From: UBA2632 sp964452155
GTDB taxonomy: Bacteria; Bacteroidota; Bacteroidia; Bacteroidales; Dysgonomonadaceae
Assembly (NCBI GenBank): GCA_964452155.1
Contig: CAYVLC010000088.1
Coordinates: 1-11,046 of the forward strand
Direction: 5' to 3'
Length of the DNA: 11,046 bases
Part shown: one piece after another, positions 1 to 7,171 of the stretch
Position numbering within the stretch: position 1 is the stretch's first letter
Layout of the letters: every line of letters starts with the position of its first letter
The notes under the pieces: generated by a model
What the model saw: only the letters and a program-made list of their open reading frames with translations
The model's database searches: none
What the model was told of the DNA's origin: nothing
Made by a program: the position numbers and the translations under genes

Positions 1-44
1 TATCCCAATATCGCCGTTGGCGAAAGTATTCTTAATTCTTCCAT
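1..44 (-). CDS. 5' end of a gene cut by the window edge; possibly AtuA-like (DUF1446) protein
   Basis: An ATG at 44-42 on the minus strand opens a frame that stays open to the left edge and reads MEELRILSPTAILG followed by a codon beginning TA. It follows mal in the same direction after a 123-bp gap with no clear terminator or promoter of its own, so it is probably the next gene of the glutamate-mutase operon. The N-terminus resembles, from memory, the start of AtuA-like (acyclic terpene utilisation, DUF1446) proteins that accompany methylaspartate ammonia-lyase genes in some anaerobes. Fourteen residues are too few to prove this. An A-rich leader directly precedes the ATG, as is usual in Bacteroidota. 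That it is a coding start is likely; the family name is a guess. Confidence 0.5.
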   Translation of the reverse strand, partial: MEELRILSPTAILG

Positions 45-167
45 GTTGTATGTTTTTAGATCGACGTTTCTGTTCCTATTTGTTTGAAAAGAAAACGGGG
101 GTCCTAAATTATAAGTTGAGTGTATTTAAATATTTTAGCGTTGTTCTACTATGTTTTCACACAAAGG

Positions 168-1409
168 TTACAACACATCTTTGAGTGCTAAGATTCTGCT
201 CATTTCGTTATAAACAATCATGTATCCTTCGTCCACACCCATACCTGGTTTGCCCAAGTATTGCACAGGAGAAGTGGCCATAGCAATATGCGCACCTACC
301 TCGGCCGATCGGTTGGTCTCGTTGCAAGTACCGCCAATATAAGCCAACATGTCGTGCTCTTTGCAAAACAAAACAGCTTCTATCGAGTTGTTTATACCTC
401 CCAAGTCGGGAGTTTTTATCTGAACCATGTGCCCTGCTTTTCCAATTGTAAAATCTTTGATATCCTGAAGGGTGTTGCACCACTCATCGGCTACAATTTG
501 AACATCACTGCCATTCTCTTCCATTAAAGTTCTGATTTTGCTCAACGCTTCAATTTGCTCTTTCTTAGCATCCATATCCACTGGCCCTTCCACTCTCAGT
601 TGAAAAGGTTTTGCTATCTCGCCCAATTCGCCCATATAGTTGGCAATGGCTGCGAGGTCGTTATCAAAAACCACACTCAATGTGCCGTAAACATCTATAT
701 GAATGGCGGGGTTGTAAGATGGGTAAGGTTTCATTTTCACAATTCTATCTCTTAGCCAACCAAGATATTCTTTTATTTTCTCTCCTTTCATGCCCACTTT
801 GGTCTCTACATGATTAAAGAGAGCATGGGGCAACACATCTACCCCCTTCATGATCATTTTATCGGCATTCAAATACCTATCATCTCCAGATTGCGAAAAG
901 ATAGGGATAATCTCTGATGAAATATCTGTGTTGTATTCTTCTGCAATAATATGTGCCATTGTTTTAGATTTGCTCAATGCAACTGCATGCAAACAAGCTT
1001 GCGATACACCATAGCGAATGGCTGTGTGGTATGGCTTGCCATCACTTTTGATGTGCTTATCTACCCTATCGGCCATCTCTTTGAAAGAGGTAATCTCTTT
1101 TCCTACATACAGGGGAGCAATCTCTTGCTCTATAATAGGTATAAAACTTTCGGCCAGAAACAAAGGGTCGCGACCACCTGCACCAGAATATTGTACAGCT
1201 GCACAATCTCCATGAGCAACTGCTCCATTTTCTAATATAAATAGTACCGATATTGATTCACCAGCTTGTCTTACAGATGTAAAACCAGGAGTTGCAGGTT
1301 CGCCTACATAAAATGCACCATCATTTTTAGCGCCCCCCTTTATAGCTTTTTGATCGTCGAAATAGAAACCAGTCTTGCCTGGTGCACATATTATTTTTTT
1401 TATTTTCAT
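168..1409 (-). CDS. mal: Methylaspartate ammonia-lyase (3-methylaspartase)
   Basis: This enzyme removes ammonia from (2S,3S)-3-methylaspartate to give mesaconate, the step after glutamate mutase in the methylaspartate pathway; it is cytosolic, Mg-dependent and belongs to the enolase superfamily. The 413 residues equal the length I recall for the Clostridium tetanomorphum enzyme. Its known active-site residues all appear here one position later: Gln173, His195, metal ligands Asp239, Glu274 and Asp308, Gln330, general base Lys332 in QIKTPDLGG, and Thr361-Cys362 in GGTCNETNRSAE. The N-terminal half has the typical GESISVL, HGDCAAVQYSGAGGRDPLF block. The start at 1409 matches the family N-terminus (PGKTGFYFDDQ). 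It lies 103 bp after glmE, behind its own consensus promoter, so it may be expressed both with the mutase genes and separately. Nothing suggests loss of function. Confidence 0.97.
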   Translation of the reverse strand: MKIKKIICAPGKTGFYFDDQKAIKGGAKNDGAFYVGEPATPGFTSVRQAGESISVLFILENGAVAHGDCAAVQYSGAGGRDPLFLAESFIPIIEQEIAPLYVGKEITSFKEMADRVDKHIKSDGKPYHTAIRYGVSQACLHAVALSKSKTMAHIIAEEYNTDISSEIIPIFSQSGDDRYLNADKMIMKGVDVLPHALFNHVETKVGMKGEKIKEYLGWLRDRIVKMKPYPSYNPAIHIDVYGTLSVVFDNDLAAIANYMGELGEIAKPFQLRVEGPVDMDAKKEQIEALSKIRTLMEENGSDVQIVADEWCNTLQDIKDFTIGKAGHMVQIKTPDLGGINNSIEAVLFCKEHDMLAYIGGTCNETNRSAEVGAHIAMATSPVQYLGKPGMGVDEGYMIVYNEMSRILALKDVL

Positions 1410-1480
1410 TGTATTTTGTTGTTTTTATTATTGTCTATCGGTTTAAGATAACTATTGTCTGCAAAAACAATACTTTGTGT

Positions 1481-1504
1481 GGAGTATTCTATTACAAATA
1501 CTCC
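1481..1504. promoter_or_regulatory. Palindrome at the predicted mal transcription start (operator candidate)
   Basis: A perfect inverted repeat lies here: GGAGTATT, 8 bases, AATACTCC. On the minus strand it begins at the last base of the -7 element of the mal promoter, so it spans the expected transcription start. Most of the first arm would therefore not be transcribed, which favours a DNA operator over an RNA hairpin. There is no T-run directly after it on the minus strand, so it does not look like a terminator for glmE. The bound regulator is unknown. Confidence 0.5.
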
Positions 1505-1534
1505 AAACTTAGTTACTTTGGTCTGCCTACCAAA
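1504..1534 (-). promoter_or_regulatory. Bacteroidota-type promoter for mal
   Basis: On the minus strand TTTG (1534-1531), a 19-base spacer and TAAGTTTG (1511-1504) match the Bacteroidota sigma-ABfr consensus TTTG-N19-TAnnTTTG at every defined base. The -33 box lies inside the last codons of glmE (Phe-Leu, TTTTTG) and the -7 element follows the glmE stop codon directly. It would give a leader of roughly 90 bases before the mal ATG. This is a sequence-only call. Confidence 0.65.
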
Positions 1535-2964
1535 AATCCTTTCCCTATAGCATATACATCATCTATTACCATTTGAAAACTCACCTGTCTTTTTTCAAAA
1601 ACACCTCGCTCATCAAGTTTCTTTTTGTGGTAGTCTTTCAAATCTTGTGTCAAAGGAAGGTTGCCAACATCAAGCAATCTTATTGCACCATCGTTATCGC
1701 GTGCAGGCAATAGCTTACCAGCATTGAAACGACTTGGAGCAAAAGGCACATCAATTACACCTGCTTCAAAAGCAGCAATTGCCCCCAAGGCATAATCTCC
1801 TTTGCCCAACTCTTCTACTTTATCGAGAATGCACTTCATCTCTTTCATTATAATTTCGCTTTCTGTAACTACAGCGGGTATATCAAGAAAGTCTTGATCT
1901 TTTAGCATCGAGATAACTTGTTTGGTAGCCCGCAATCCTGCAGCATTGGCCTCCTTGGTAGGAACCCCCATTGCTTCGTGAGGAGTTTTCACAATCACTT
2001 TTGTTGCCTTTGCAAGTGCAGCAGCAGCCGCTCCCCATGATATTACACCAAATGACTTCGACTCATCTTGTGGGAAACCTCCCATCCATTGATGGAAAAC
2101 AGTAGTTACACGCACATCGGTAAATCCGAATCTATCTAAATAGGCACGCGTAAGAATATTAAGCGAGCGAATGGCTGCTACATCTTGAATAAGATTTCCG
2201 CACTGTCCATATCCCACTGTTACATCTTTCACACCCTGTGTTGCAGCCAAAACAGTCTCTATAATTGCTACAGAGTTGGAGATACAAGGAGGAATAAGTG
2301 TGCCCGTGAGTGGCCCAAATGGTTCGCGATTGATAGAAACACCAGCTTCTTCATACATACCTATCAATCTGTCGGTATATTGCCAATGAGCAATAGTTTT
2401 TTCAAGTGAGTGATTTTTAGAATAAGGTATGTTGTACGAAATACCACCACCTTCATACGAAGTAAATCCGCCAGCAATAGATATTTCTGTAAGCAAGCGA
2501 GCATCGGGTGTTCCGTGGCGTACTTGCACAGGATTTCTGAGAGCCGATGTTACGCTTCTGCAAATATCAACCCCATAATTCACAGCCGGAAAACCATTGA
2601 GCATAGAACGGCCTGTCTCTCTACTTTGCTGAATACCAGCTTCGGCCTCTTTATATCTGTTTAGTCTTGTATAGCTATCAATTGTTGTAGGCAATAAATC
2701 TGCCTCGCCCTCATTTTCGAGATACTGCAACAGTTTTATGTGTTCATCTTCTAAAGCAACACCAGCACGTGGCTGCATAAGAGTGATGCCTTCCTCTTTG
2801 GCTTTGGCTAGTTTAAGTCCAAATCGTTTTTCGTTGGGTATAGTTTTTTGGTAAGCCACAGCCTCATCAAAGTCAATCTTTTGGCCTGTTTTCCATTGCC
2901 CTAATACTTCTTTTTGCTCTTCAAAGAACTTGTCGTTAGAGAGCATTGTGTTGCTAATTTTCAT
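1513..2964 (-). CDS. glmE: Glutamate mutase epsilon (E) subunit
   Basis: This is the catalytic subunit of methylaspartate (glutamate) mutase, which with GlmS and adenosylcobalamin rearranges L-glutamate to (2S,3S)-3-methylaspartate by a radical mechanism. The 483 residues equal the Clostridium cochlearium GlmE length. The residues known there are at the same numbers: the arginine claw Arg66 (QPRAGV), Arg100 and Arg149 (QVRHGTPDAR), Glu171 (TSYEGGG), Tyr177 and Tyr181, and Lys326 with Glu330 (VIVKTPHEAMG). The fold is a TIM barrel that binds substrate and the adenosyl group. The ATG at 2964 is the only sensible start, as it gives the family length. It follows glmL after 126 bp with no convincing promoter, so it is probably co-transcribed. 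Its last codons carry the -33 box of the mal promoter. Confidence 0.97.
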   Translation of the reverse strand: MKISNTMLSNDKFFEEQKEVLGQWKTGQKIDFDEAVAYQKTIPNEKRFGLKLAKAKEEGITLMQPRAGVALEDEHIKLLQYLENEGEADLLPTTIDSYTRLNRYKEAEAGIQQSRETGRSMLNGFPAVNYGVDICRSVTSALRNPVQVRHGTPDARLLTEISIAGGFTSYEGGGISYNIPYSKNHSLEKTIAHWQYTDRLIGMYEEAGVSINREPFGPLTGTLIPPCISNSVAIIETVLAATQGVKDVTVGYGQCGNLIQDVAAIRSLNILTRAYLDRFGFTDVRVTTVFHQWMGGFPQDESKSFGVISWGAAAAALAKATKVIVKTPHEAMGVPTKEANAAGLRATKQVISMLKDQDFLDIPAVVTESEIIMKEMKCILDKVEELGKGDYALGAIAAFEAGVIDVPFAPSRFNAGKLLPARDNDGAIRLLDVGNLPLTQDLKDYHKKKLDERGVFEKRQVSFQMVIDDVYAIGKGFLVGRPK

Positions 2965-3041
2965 TTTTTATTTTTTAAAATTACAAGTTAATGTATGTAT
3001 GTAATATCTACTTAGTGCCTGACAGAAAACTCCTTGCTTTG

Positions 3042-3056
3042 AGTCTTGCAAAGACT
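3042..3056. other. Small inverted repeat in the glmL-glmE gap
   Basis: AGTCTT, GCA, AAGACT forms a perfect 6-bp stem with a 3-base loop in the 126-bp gap between glmL and glmE. No T-run follows on the minus strand, so it is not a clear terminator. It might slow polymerase or RNase, or separate the glmL and glmE message levels. I see no full TAnnTTTG promoter in this gap. Confidence 0.3.
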
Positions 3057-3090
3057 ATTTAAATAAAGCTATTTTTTTGTTGTGCAAGTA

Positions 3091-4467
3091 CTATATTATT
3101 TCCTTTTTCATAATGGCCAAGGCCAACTCCCTATCCACTGCACACAAAAGGCCCATGGAAGCAAATATATATTTCTTATCTATCAAATATCTCGGTTGTT
3201 TTGGTTTTAATGATAGCAAGTTTTGTTTGTCGGCTATTGCACCATCCAATATATTGTTTGGGTTTACAGCATTTACCAACACGCCCCCTATACCTATCAC
3301 AAGCTCCACTTCAGTCAAATCTTTTCCTGTCACAATATACATCTGGCCAAATGGAGTAAATGCAGTTTCTACCCTACCAGTATGTCGTTCCACAGCCATT
3401 GTCAGAGCACACTTTGCCAAGCCCTCCTCTATAGTCTGATGGATGCTGTTTTTTTCAGCAAGGGTGTTGGGAGATGCTTTGCATGCCTCAATCCACCTCA
3501 CAACTTCATCAACATCTACTTCTAGCTGTACCGACAATGCATTCAAATCAATTTCATCGGCCAGAGAGCCCAAGCTGTACCGCATACCCAAATCGCCCTC
3601 AACAGTACGTTTATTGTATGGCTCGGGCAGTCCTTTTATCATCACATTATCAAAAGTGGGTGTTCCGGCCGAAATAGAGTAAACATCGGTAGTAGCACCA
3701 CCAATATCAATGGCCATCAAATCGCCAATGCCCTCGGTTGTATCTGTACCTTTACTTAGTAGCTCACACCCGTTCAGTACGGCAAGTGGTGTAGGTATTA
3801 TTTCAGAATTGGCCATTTTCTGCACCTTATTGAGCCCTTTGGCATCAATAATTTTACTAATGAACAACTCTTTTATTTTTTGTTTTGCTGGTTCTATGTT
3901 TAGTTTATTAAACTCTGGCATAACATTTTCGGTTATCACAAAGTCTTTACCAGATGCCGAGAAAGCTGCTTCTACCTGAGCCGCTGCACTTTTGTTTCCT
4001 GCAACTATGGTCGAAAAGTTTCTATCAATTGCACACAACTTCTTGGCATTGGCAATAATTACCTCTTTATTCCCACCATCTGTTCCACCACAAAGCAATA
4101 CTAAGTCGGGATTGATGACGTAGATTTCATCTTGTTCTGCTTTCGATATTTCAAAGGAGTATGTCTGCACAACCTTTGCCCCAGCACTAGAGGCGGCCAT
4201 CTTTGCTGCCTTTGCAGTTAGTTCGGGCACGAGGCCCAAAGCCACCATCTTGAGCCCCCCTGCTGCACTGCTACAGCATAGTAATTGGTCGTATTTAAAA
4301 ACACCAATTTTACGCTGCAACTTTTGCAAGGCCTCATCATAACCTTCCATCACATCAGTATCTATAGTAGTAAATGCCGTTGAGGTGCCTAGTATCTTTG
4401 CCTTAGAGGCATCTATTGCGGTTAGTTTGGTATATGTACTGCCAAAATCTGCAGTAAGGTATTTCAT
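3091..4467 (-). CDS. glmL: Glutamate mutase reactivating ATPase, GlmL/MutL
   Basis: GlmL (MutL in older papers, unrelated to mismatch repair MutL) is an ASKHA-fold ATPase thought to release damaged cobalamin from glutamate mutase so the enzyme can be reloaded. The 458-residue protein shows the fold's nucleotide-binding motifs in order: phosphate-1 loop at residues 5-16 (TADFGSTYTKLT), a glycine-rich LLCGGTDGGN at 124-133, and the second phosphate loop DIGGATTDVYS at 254-264. The start is 2 bases after the glmS stop codon (TAG AC ATG), so the two are surely co-transcribed and possibly translationally coupled. Length and context agree with the family. Confusion with a diol-dehydratase reactivase or another ASKHA member is unlikely given the neighbours. 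Confidence 0.95.
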   Translation of the reverse strand: MKYLTADFGSTYTKLTAIDASKAKILGTSTAFTTIDTDVMEGYDEALQKLQRKIGVFKYDQLLCCSSAAGGLKMVALGLVPELTAKAAKMAASSAGAKVVQTYSFEISKAEQDEIYVINPDLVLLCGGTDGGNKEVIIANAKKLCAIDRNFSTIVAGNKSAAAQVEAAFSASGKDFVITENVMPEFNKLNIEPAKQKIKELFISKIIDAKGLNKVQKMANSEIIPTPLAVLNGCELLSKGTDTTEGIGDLMAIDIGGATTDVYSISAGTPTFDNVMIKGLPEPYNKRTVEGDLGMRYSLGSLADEIDLNALSVQLEVDVDEVVRWIEACKASPNTLAEKNSIHQTIEEGLAKCALTMAVERHTGRVETAFTPFGQMYIVTGKDLTEVELVIGIGGVLVNAVNPNNILDGAIADKQNLLSLKPKQPRYLIDKKYIFASMGLLCAVDRELALAIMKKEII

Positions 4468-4469
4468 GT

Positions 4470-4880
4470 CTATTTAGAAAAAAGAATATTCAAGTCAGCA
4501 ATTGTAGTGTCGAGTTGTGTATTGGGAGGATATACTTTGGTGAAACCCATTTTCAAGAATCGTTTTTCAACTTCACCAAAGTCTTGTTTTCCTACAACCA
4601 GATTTCCGCCTACCAGCAAGGGTATGTCTTTCAATCCAGCTTCTTCGCATTTGTCTCTTAGTCCGTAGCAATCTATTTCTCCATGACCATAAAGAGACGA
4701 TACAAGAATTGCATCGGCATTTGTTTCTACAGCAGCCTCTATAAACTCTTCTTGCGAAACCATTACACCCAGATTTATCATCTTAAACCCGGCTTCTTCA
4801 AGTGCATAAGTCAGTATTTTATTGCCAACAGCGTGTACGTCAGCACCTATAACCCCCGTTACAATAACTTTCTTTTCCAT
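4470..4880 (-). CDS. glmS: Glutamate mutase sigma (S) subunit, cobalamin-binding
   Basis: This small Rossmann-like subunit carries the B12 cofactor of glutamate mutase and pairs with GlmE; it is distinct from the glucosamine synthase also called GlmS. The 136 residues fit the family (about 137). The base-off/His-on signature DxHxxG is at Asp14-His16-Gly19, the SxL motif at Ser61-Leu63 (SSLYGHGE), and the nucleotide-tail pocket glycines at 91-92 (VGGNLVVGK). His16 would be the lower cobalt ligand. It is the first gene of the operon, read from a promoter about 40 bases upstream. The short leader leaves no room for a cobalamin riboswitch, so B12 control, if any, must act elsewhere. Confidence 0.97.
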   Translation of the reverse strand: MEKKVIVTGVIGADVHAVGNKILTYALEEAGFKMINLGVMVSQEEFIEAAVETNADAILVSSLYGHGEIDCYGLRDKCEEAGLKDIPLLVGGNLVVGKQDFGEVEKRFLKMGFTKVYPPNTQLDTTIADLNILFSK

Positions 4881-4917
4881 AATAGTGTCAGTAGTATTAT
4901 CTTTAATTATTTCTACA

Positions 4918-4951
4918 CAAATTTAGTGACTTTGCGATAATAAAAAAAGTT
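4918..4951 (-). promoter_or_regulatory. Predicted promoter of the glutamate mutase operon
   Basis: On the minus strand TAAATTTG (4925-4918) matches the Bacteroidota -7 element TAnnTTTG exactly. The -33 region, 19-20 bases further upstream, is a T-run (TTTTTTT) and not a clean TTTG. The expected leader before the glmS ATG at 4880 is about 30 bases. No operator-like palindrome is visible next to it. Confidence 0.55.
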
Positions 4952-4994
4952 ATTTGAATGAAATATTTTCTCCACGCTAATAGCTCCCCTCTAT

Positions 4995-6164
4995 TCACAA
5001 AGATTTGGTATGGGATGCTCTCCTAAACTTGGGCATAGTATAAAATACAAACACAACAAGCGCCAACACCTCTATAGCTGCACACAACAAGAAAGCCCCA
5101 GAATAATCCATTACTTGAATCAAATAGCCTATAAGCAACATGCCCATACCAATACCTAAATCAAAAAAGGTGAGGTAAGTAGAATTGGCTGCTCCACGTT
5201 TATCGGCTTCTACTTTATGATTGGCAATAGCTTGAAAAGTAGCCATAATTACACCAAACCCAAAACCCAGTATCAGTGCTGCAAGATGATATCCAACAAA
5301 GTTCTGATTGAAGGCCAAAATAGGCAGCCCCACAATAAGCAATGCTATACCAAGAATAGATATTTTCTTAGGTCCCATCTTATCAAAAGATTTACCGCTA
5401 AATACACGCGAAATAGTAATGCCTACAGCAAGCAACAAGAAAAACAATCCGCTACTATCAATACCTATAGACCTACCATAGAGGGCAATAAAAGAGATAA
5501 TGCCTCCATAAGGTATTGTTACCAACAGCATATTCAACGATACAGGCAATGAGTTTTTCTCTATAAGCGACGACATCCTAAACTTCCTCCTCACAGAGGT
5601 TACCTTAGGAATCCGCACAAATAGAGCAAGCAAAAGACCCAGAAAGCTAAATCCTGCAGCTGCGTAAAACAATTTCTTGTAGCTACTATCGCCCGTAATG
5701 GCTATGGCAATAAGTGGCCCAATGGCCATAGCAATAGTCATAGACAGGCCAAATATACCAATGCCCTCTCCTCTTCTTTTCAATGGGACTAAATCTACAG
5801 CAATGGTAGAGCCAGCAGAACTCATAGCCCCCCAAGTGAGCCCGTGCATAAAACGAATGAAAAGTACAAAAAGAATAGATGTTGCCCATACATATCCAAA
5901 GAAAATAAATGAGAACAACAACAACGACACCACATATATACTTTGCCTACCCATAGCATCTAAGGCATAGCCTGCAAAGGGGCGTACCAGCAGTGCTGCT
6001 ACAGTATAAAATGAGAGCACCAACCCAATCTGGCTTTCGGTTGCCGAGAAGCTATCTGACAAGAATACGGGCAGTATAGGCACCATAAAATAAAAGGCAA
6101 TTGCCATCAATAGATTCGCCATTGTAATCAATGTAAAATCTTTTGTCCAGAGCTTATTTTCCAT
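4995..6164 (-). CDS. Major facilitator superfamily transporter, efflux type
   Basis: An inner-membrane secondary transporter with about twelve hydrophobic segments across 389 residues, usual for the MFS. Motif A sits in the first cytoplasmic loop after RPFAG (GYALDAMGRQS, residues 65-75), with its second-half copy GKSFDKMGPKK at 257-267. An RFMHGLTWG stretch (104-112) fits motif B, and a GPLIA stretch near 149-153 resembles the antiporter motif C of drug/H+ exchangers. The 12-helix layout and this motif suggest proton-driven efflux of a small molecule; the substrate cannot be told. The start at 6164 is supported by a consensus promoter 22-52 bases upstream. It is transcribed toward the glutamate mutase operon but ends 114 bp before glmS and has a separate promoter, so a role in glutamate use is not implied. 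No clear terminator follows it. Confidence 0.9.
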   Translation of the reverse strand: MENKLWTKDFTLITMANLLMAIAFYFMVPILPVFLSDSFSATESQIGLVLSFYTVAALLVRPFAGYALDAMGRQSIYVVSLLLFSFIFFGYVWATSILFVLFIRFMHGLTWGAMSSAGSTIAVDLVPLKRRGEGIGIFGLSMTIAMAIGPLIAIAITGDSSYKKLFYAAAGFSFLGLLLALFVRIPKVTSVRRKFRMSSLIEKNSLPVSLNMLLVTIPYGGIISFIALYGRSIGIDSSGLFFLLLAVGITISRVFSGKSFDKMGPKKISILGIALLIVGLPILAFNQNFVGYHLAALILGFGFGVIMATFQAIANHKVEADKRGAANSTYLTFFDLGIGMGMLLIGYLIQVMDYSGAFLLCAAIEVLALVVFVFYTMPKFRRASHTKSL

Positions 6165-6176
6165 TGTGTAATTATA

Positions 6177-6205
6177 TTTTTAACTCAAAACTACAACTAT
6201 ATTTG
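6177..6205 (+). promoter_or_regulatory. Predicted promoter of the DsbA-like gene
   Basis: TATATTTG at 6198-6205 matches the -7 consensus TAnnTTTG. Upstream only a T-run (6177-6181) can serve as -33, at slightly short spacing, so this promoter looks weaker than its divergent partner. It would give a leader of about 80 bases that carries the hairpin at 6247-6266. Confidence 0.45.
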
Positions 6206-6216
6206 CAGATTACAAA
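6186..6216 (-). promoter_or_regulatory. Bacteroidota-type promoter of the MFS gene
   Basis: On the minus strand TTTG (6216-6213), exactly 19 bases, then TAGTTTTG (6193-6186) gives a full match to TTTG-N19-TAnnTTTG. The start codon lies 21 bases beyond the -7 element, which implies a leader of roughly 15 bases. Its spacer contains the -7 element of the divergent oxidoreductase gene, so both promoters cannot easily be occupied together. Confidence 0.65.
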
Positions 6217-6230
6217 ATAGTTTGTTTTAT

Positions 6231-6273
6231 TGCCATGAACATTTAAGGCATAAAGCTGTTTATGCCATGAACA
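6231..6273 (+). promoter_or_regulatory. 11-bp direct repeat and hairpin in the DsbA-like gene leader
   Basis: TGCCATGAACA occurs twice, at 6231-6241 and 6263-6273, 32 bp apart, or about three helical turns. Between and overlapping the second copy, GGCATAAA (6247-6254), GCTG, TTTATGCC (6259-6266) forms a perfect 8-bp stem with a 4-base loop. The repeats could be binding sites for a regulator of the oxidoreductase, or the hairpin could act in the RNA leader. Each repeat also contains an ATG; the first opens a three-codon frame (ATG AAC ATT TAA). Confidence 0.45.
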
Positions 6274-6291
6274 CAAAATTAAAACAATATT

Positions 6292-7029
6292 ATGCATCCT
6301 GTAAAAATGAAAATCGAGGTATGGTCTGACATCATGTGCCCATACTGCTACATTGGTAAACTACACTACGAAAAAGCACTCCAACAATTTGATCACAAAG
6401 ACCAAATAGAATTAGAATGGAAAGCTTTTCAATTAAATACCGACTTGCCTAAAAAGGGCAACGGATTTCCTGTTATGGACTATCTGCACAACACCGTTGG
6501 AGTATCTGAAGAGAACACCACAAAGATGAACGAGCAAATAGCCGCTCTGGCAAAAGAATGTGGTGTTACATCGAATTTAGAAAACGCTATTGCAGCCAAC
6601 ACGCTCGACGCACACAGACTTATTAAGCTTGCAGCTACCCATGGACTAGACTCTGCGGTGATGCAACTAATATCTAAAGCCTATTTCGAAGAAGCCAAAG
6701 ATTATAGCAGCCACAAAGTACTCACAGACATTGCAACATCGGTGGGATTGGACGAGAAGGAAGTGACTGAGCTCTTAAATGGCGATGACTATGCCTATGA
6801 AGTAAAGCAAGACATTCAAGAAGCTGGCAATTTGGGTTTCGACACTGTTCCAACGTTCCTCTTCAACAGAAAACACGCCCTTGTAGGCTCACAACCAGTG
6901 GGAGCATTTATAAAAACATTGCAAAAAGCATTTTTCCAATGGCAGTCGCAAGACCTTGCACAAAGCCAAGAAGCTGTAGATGTGACCCAAGGAAAATCGT
7001 GCTCTACCGATGGCACATGCGATATATAG
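6292..7029 (+). CDS. DsbA-family thiol oxidoreductase, FrnE-like
   Basis: A thioredoxin-fold protein with a helical insertion, of the DsbA/FrnE group (also close to HCCA isomerases). The active-site CPYC is at residues 16-19 in WSDIMCPYCYIG, directly after the first beta strand, and the cis-proline loop is TVP at 185-187. The two active-site cysteines separate it from isomerase relatives that keep only one. The tail GKSCSTDGTCD holds two more cysteines, as in FrnE proteins, and might exchange disulfides with the active site. No signal peptide is seen, so it is probably cytosolic and linked to oxidative-stress or disulfide handling. The start may instead be the ATG at 6307 (MKIEVWSD), which matches the usual family N-terminus better; the ATG at 6292 adds five residues. 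Length (240-245) is normal. Confidence 0.9.
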   Translation: MHPVKMKIEVWSDIMCPYCYIGKLHYEKALQQFDHKDQIELEWKAFQLNTDLPKKGNGFPVMDYLHNTVGVSEENTTKMNEQIAALAKECGVTSNLENAIAANTLDAHRLIKLAATHGLDSAVMQLISKAYFEEAKDYSSHKVLTDIATSVGLDEKEVTELLNGDDYAYEVKQDIQEAGNLGFDTVPTFLFNRKHALVGSQPVGAFIKTLQKAFFQWQSQDLAQSQEAVDVTQGKSCSTDGTCDI

Positions 7030-7142
7030 TCTCTGTCAGATGACCCATTGTTTTGAGACTTTGATGAGAAAAAACTATATAAAGGGAGCTACTCTTGAAA
7101 CTATATCCAGCCCATATACTATGTAATTTGCAACCTTTTCAC

Positions 7143-7150
7143 TACTTTTG
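7143..7150 (+). promoter_or_regulatory. -7 promoter element before the GNAT gene
   Basis: TACTTTTG matches TAnnTTTG and lies 21 bases before the ATG at 7172. No TTTG is found at the ideal 19-base spacing upstream; one at 7127-7130 is too close. The position supports 7172 as the start codon, because a start at the in-frame TTG at 7148 would lie inside this element. Confidence 0.45.
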
Positions 7151-7171
7151 TATGGTAAACTATATTGTACA

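Noticed and set aside
208..1235. Several frames of 60-95 codons opposite or across mal
   Set aside because: They are antisense or shifted shadows of mal, which has its catalytic residues intact.
3077..3979. Plus-strand frames of up to 120 codons opposite glmL
   Set aside because: Antisense shadows of a gene with clear ATPase motifs; no independent promoter or family match.
4881..4994. Cobalamin riboswitch before the B12-dependent operon
   Set aside because: The predicted leader is about 30 bases and the gap to the MFS gene is only 114 bases, with no B12-box-like sequence visible.
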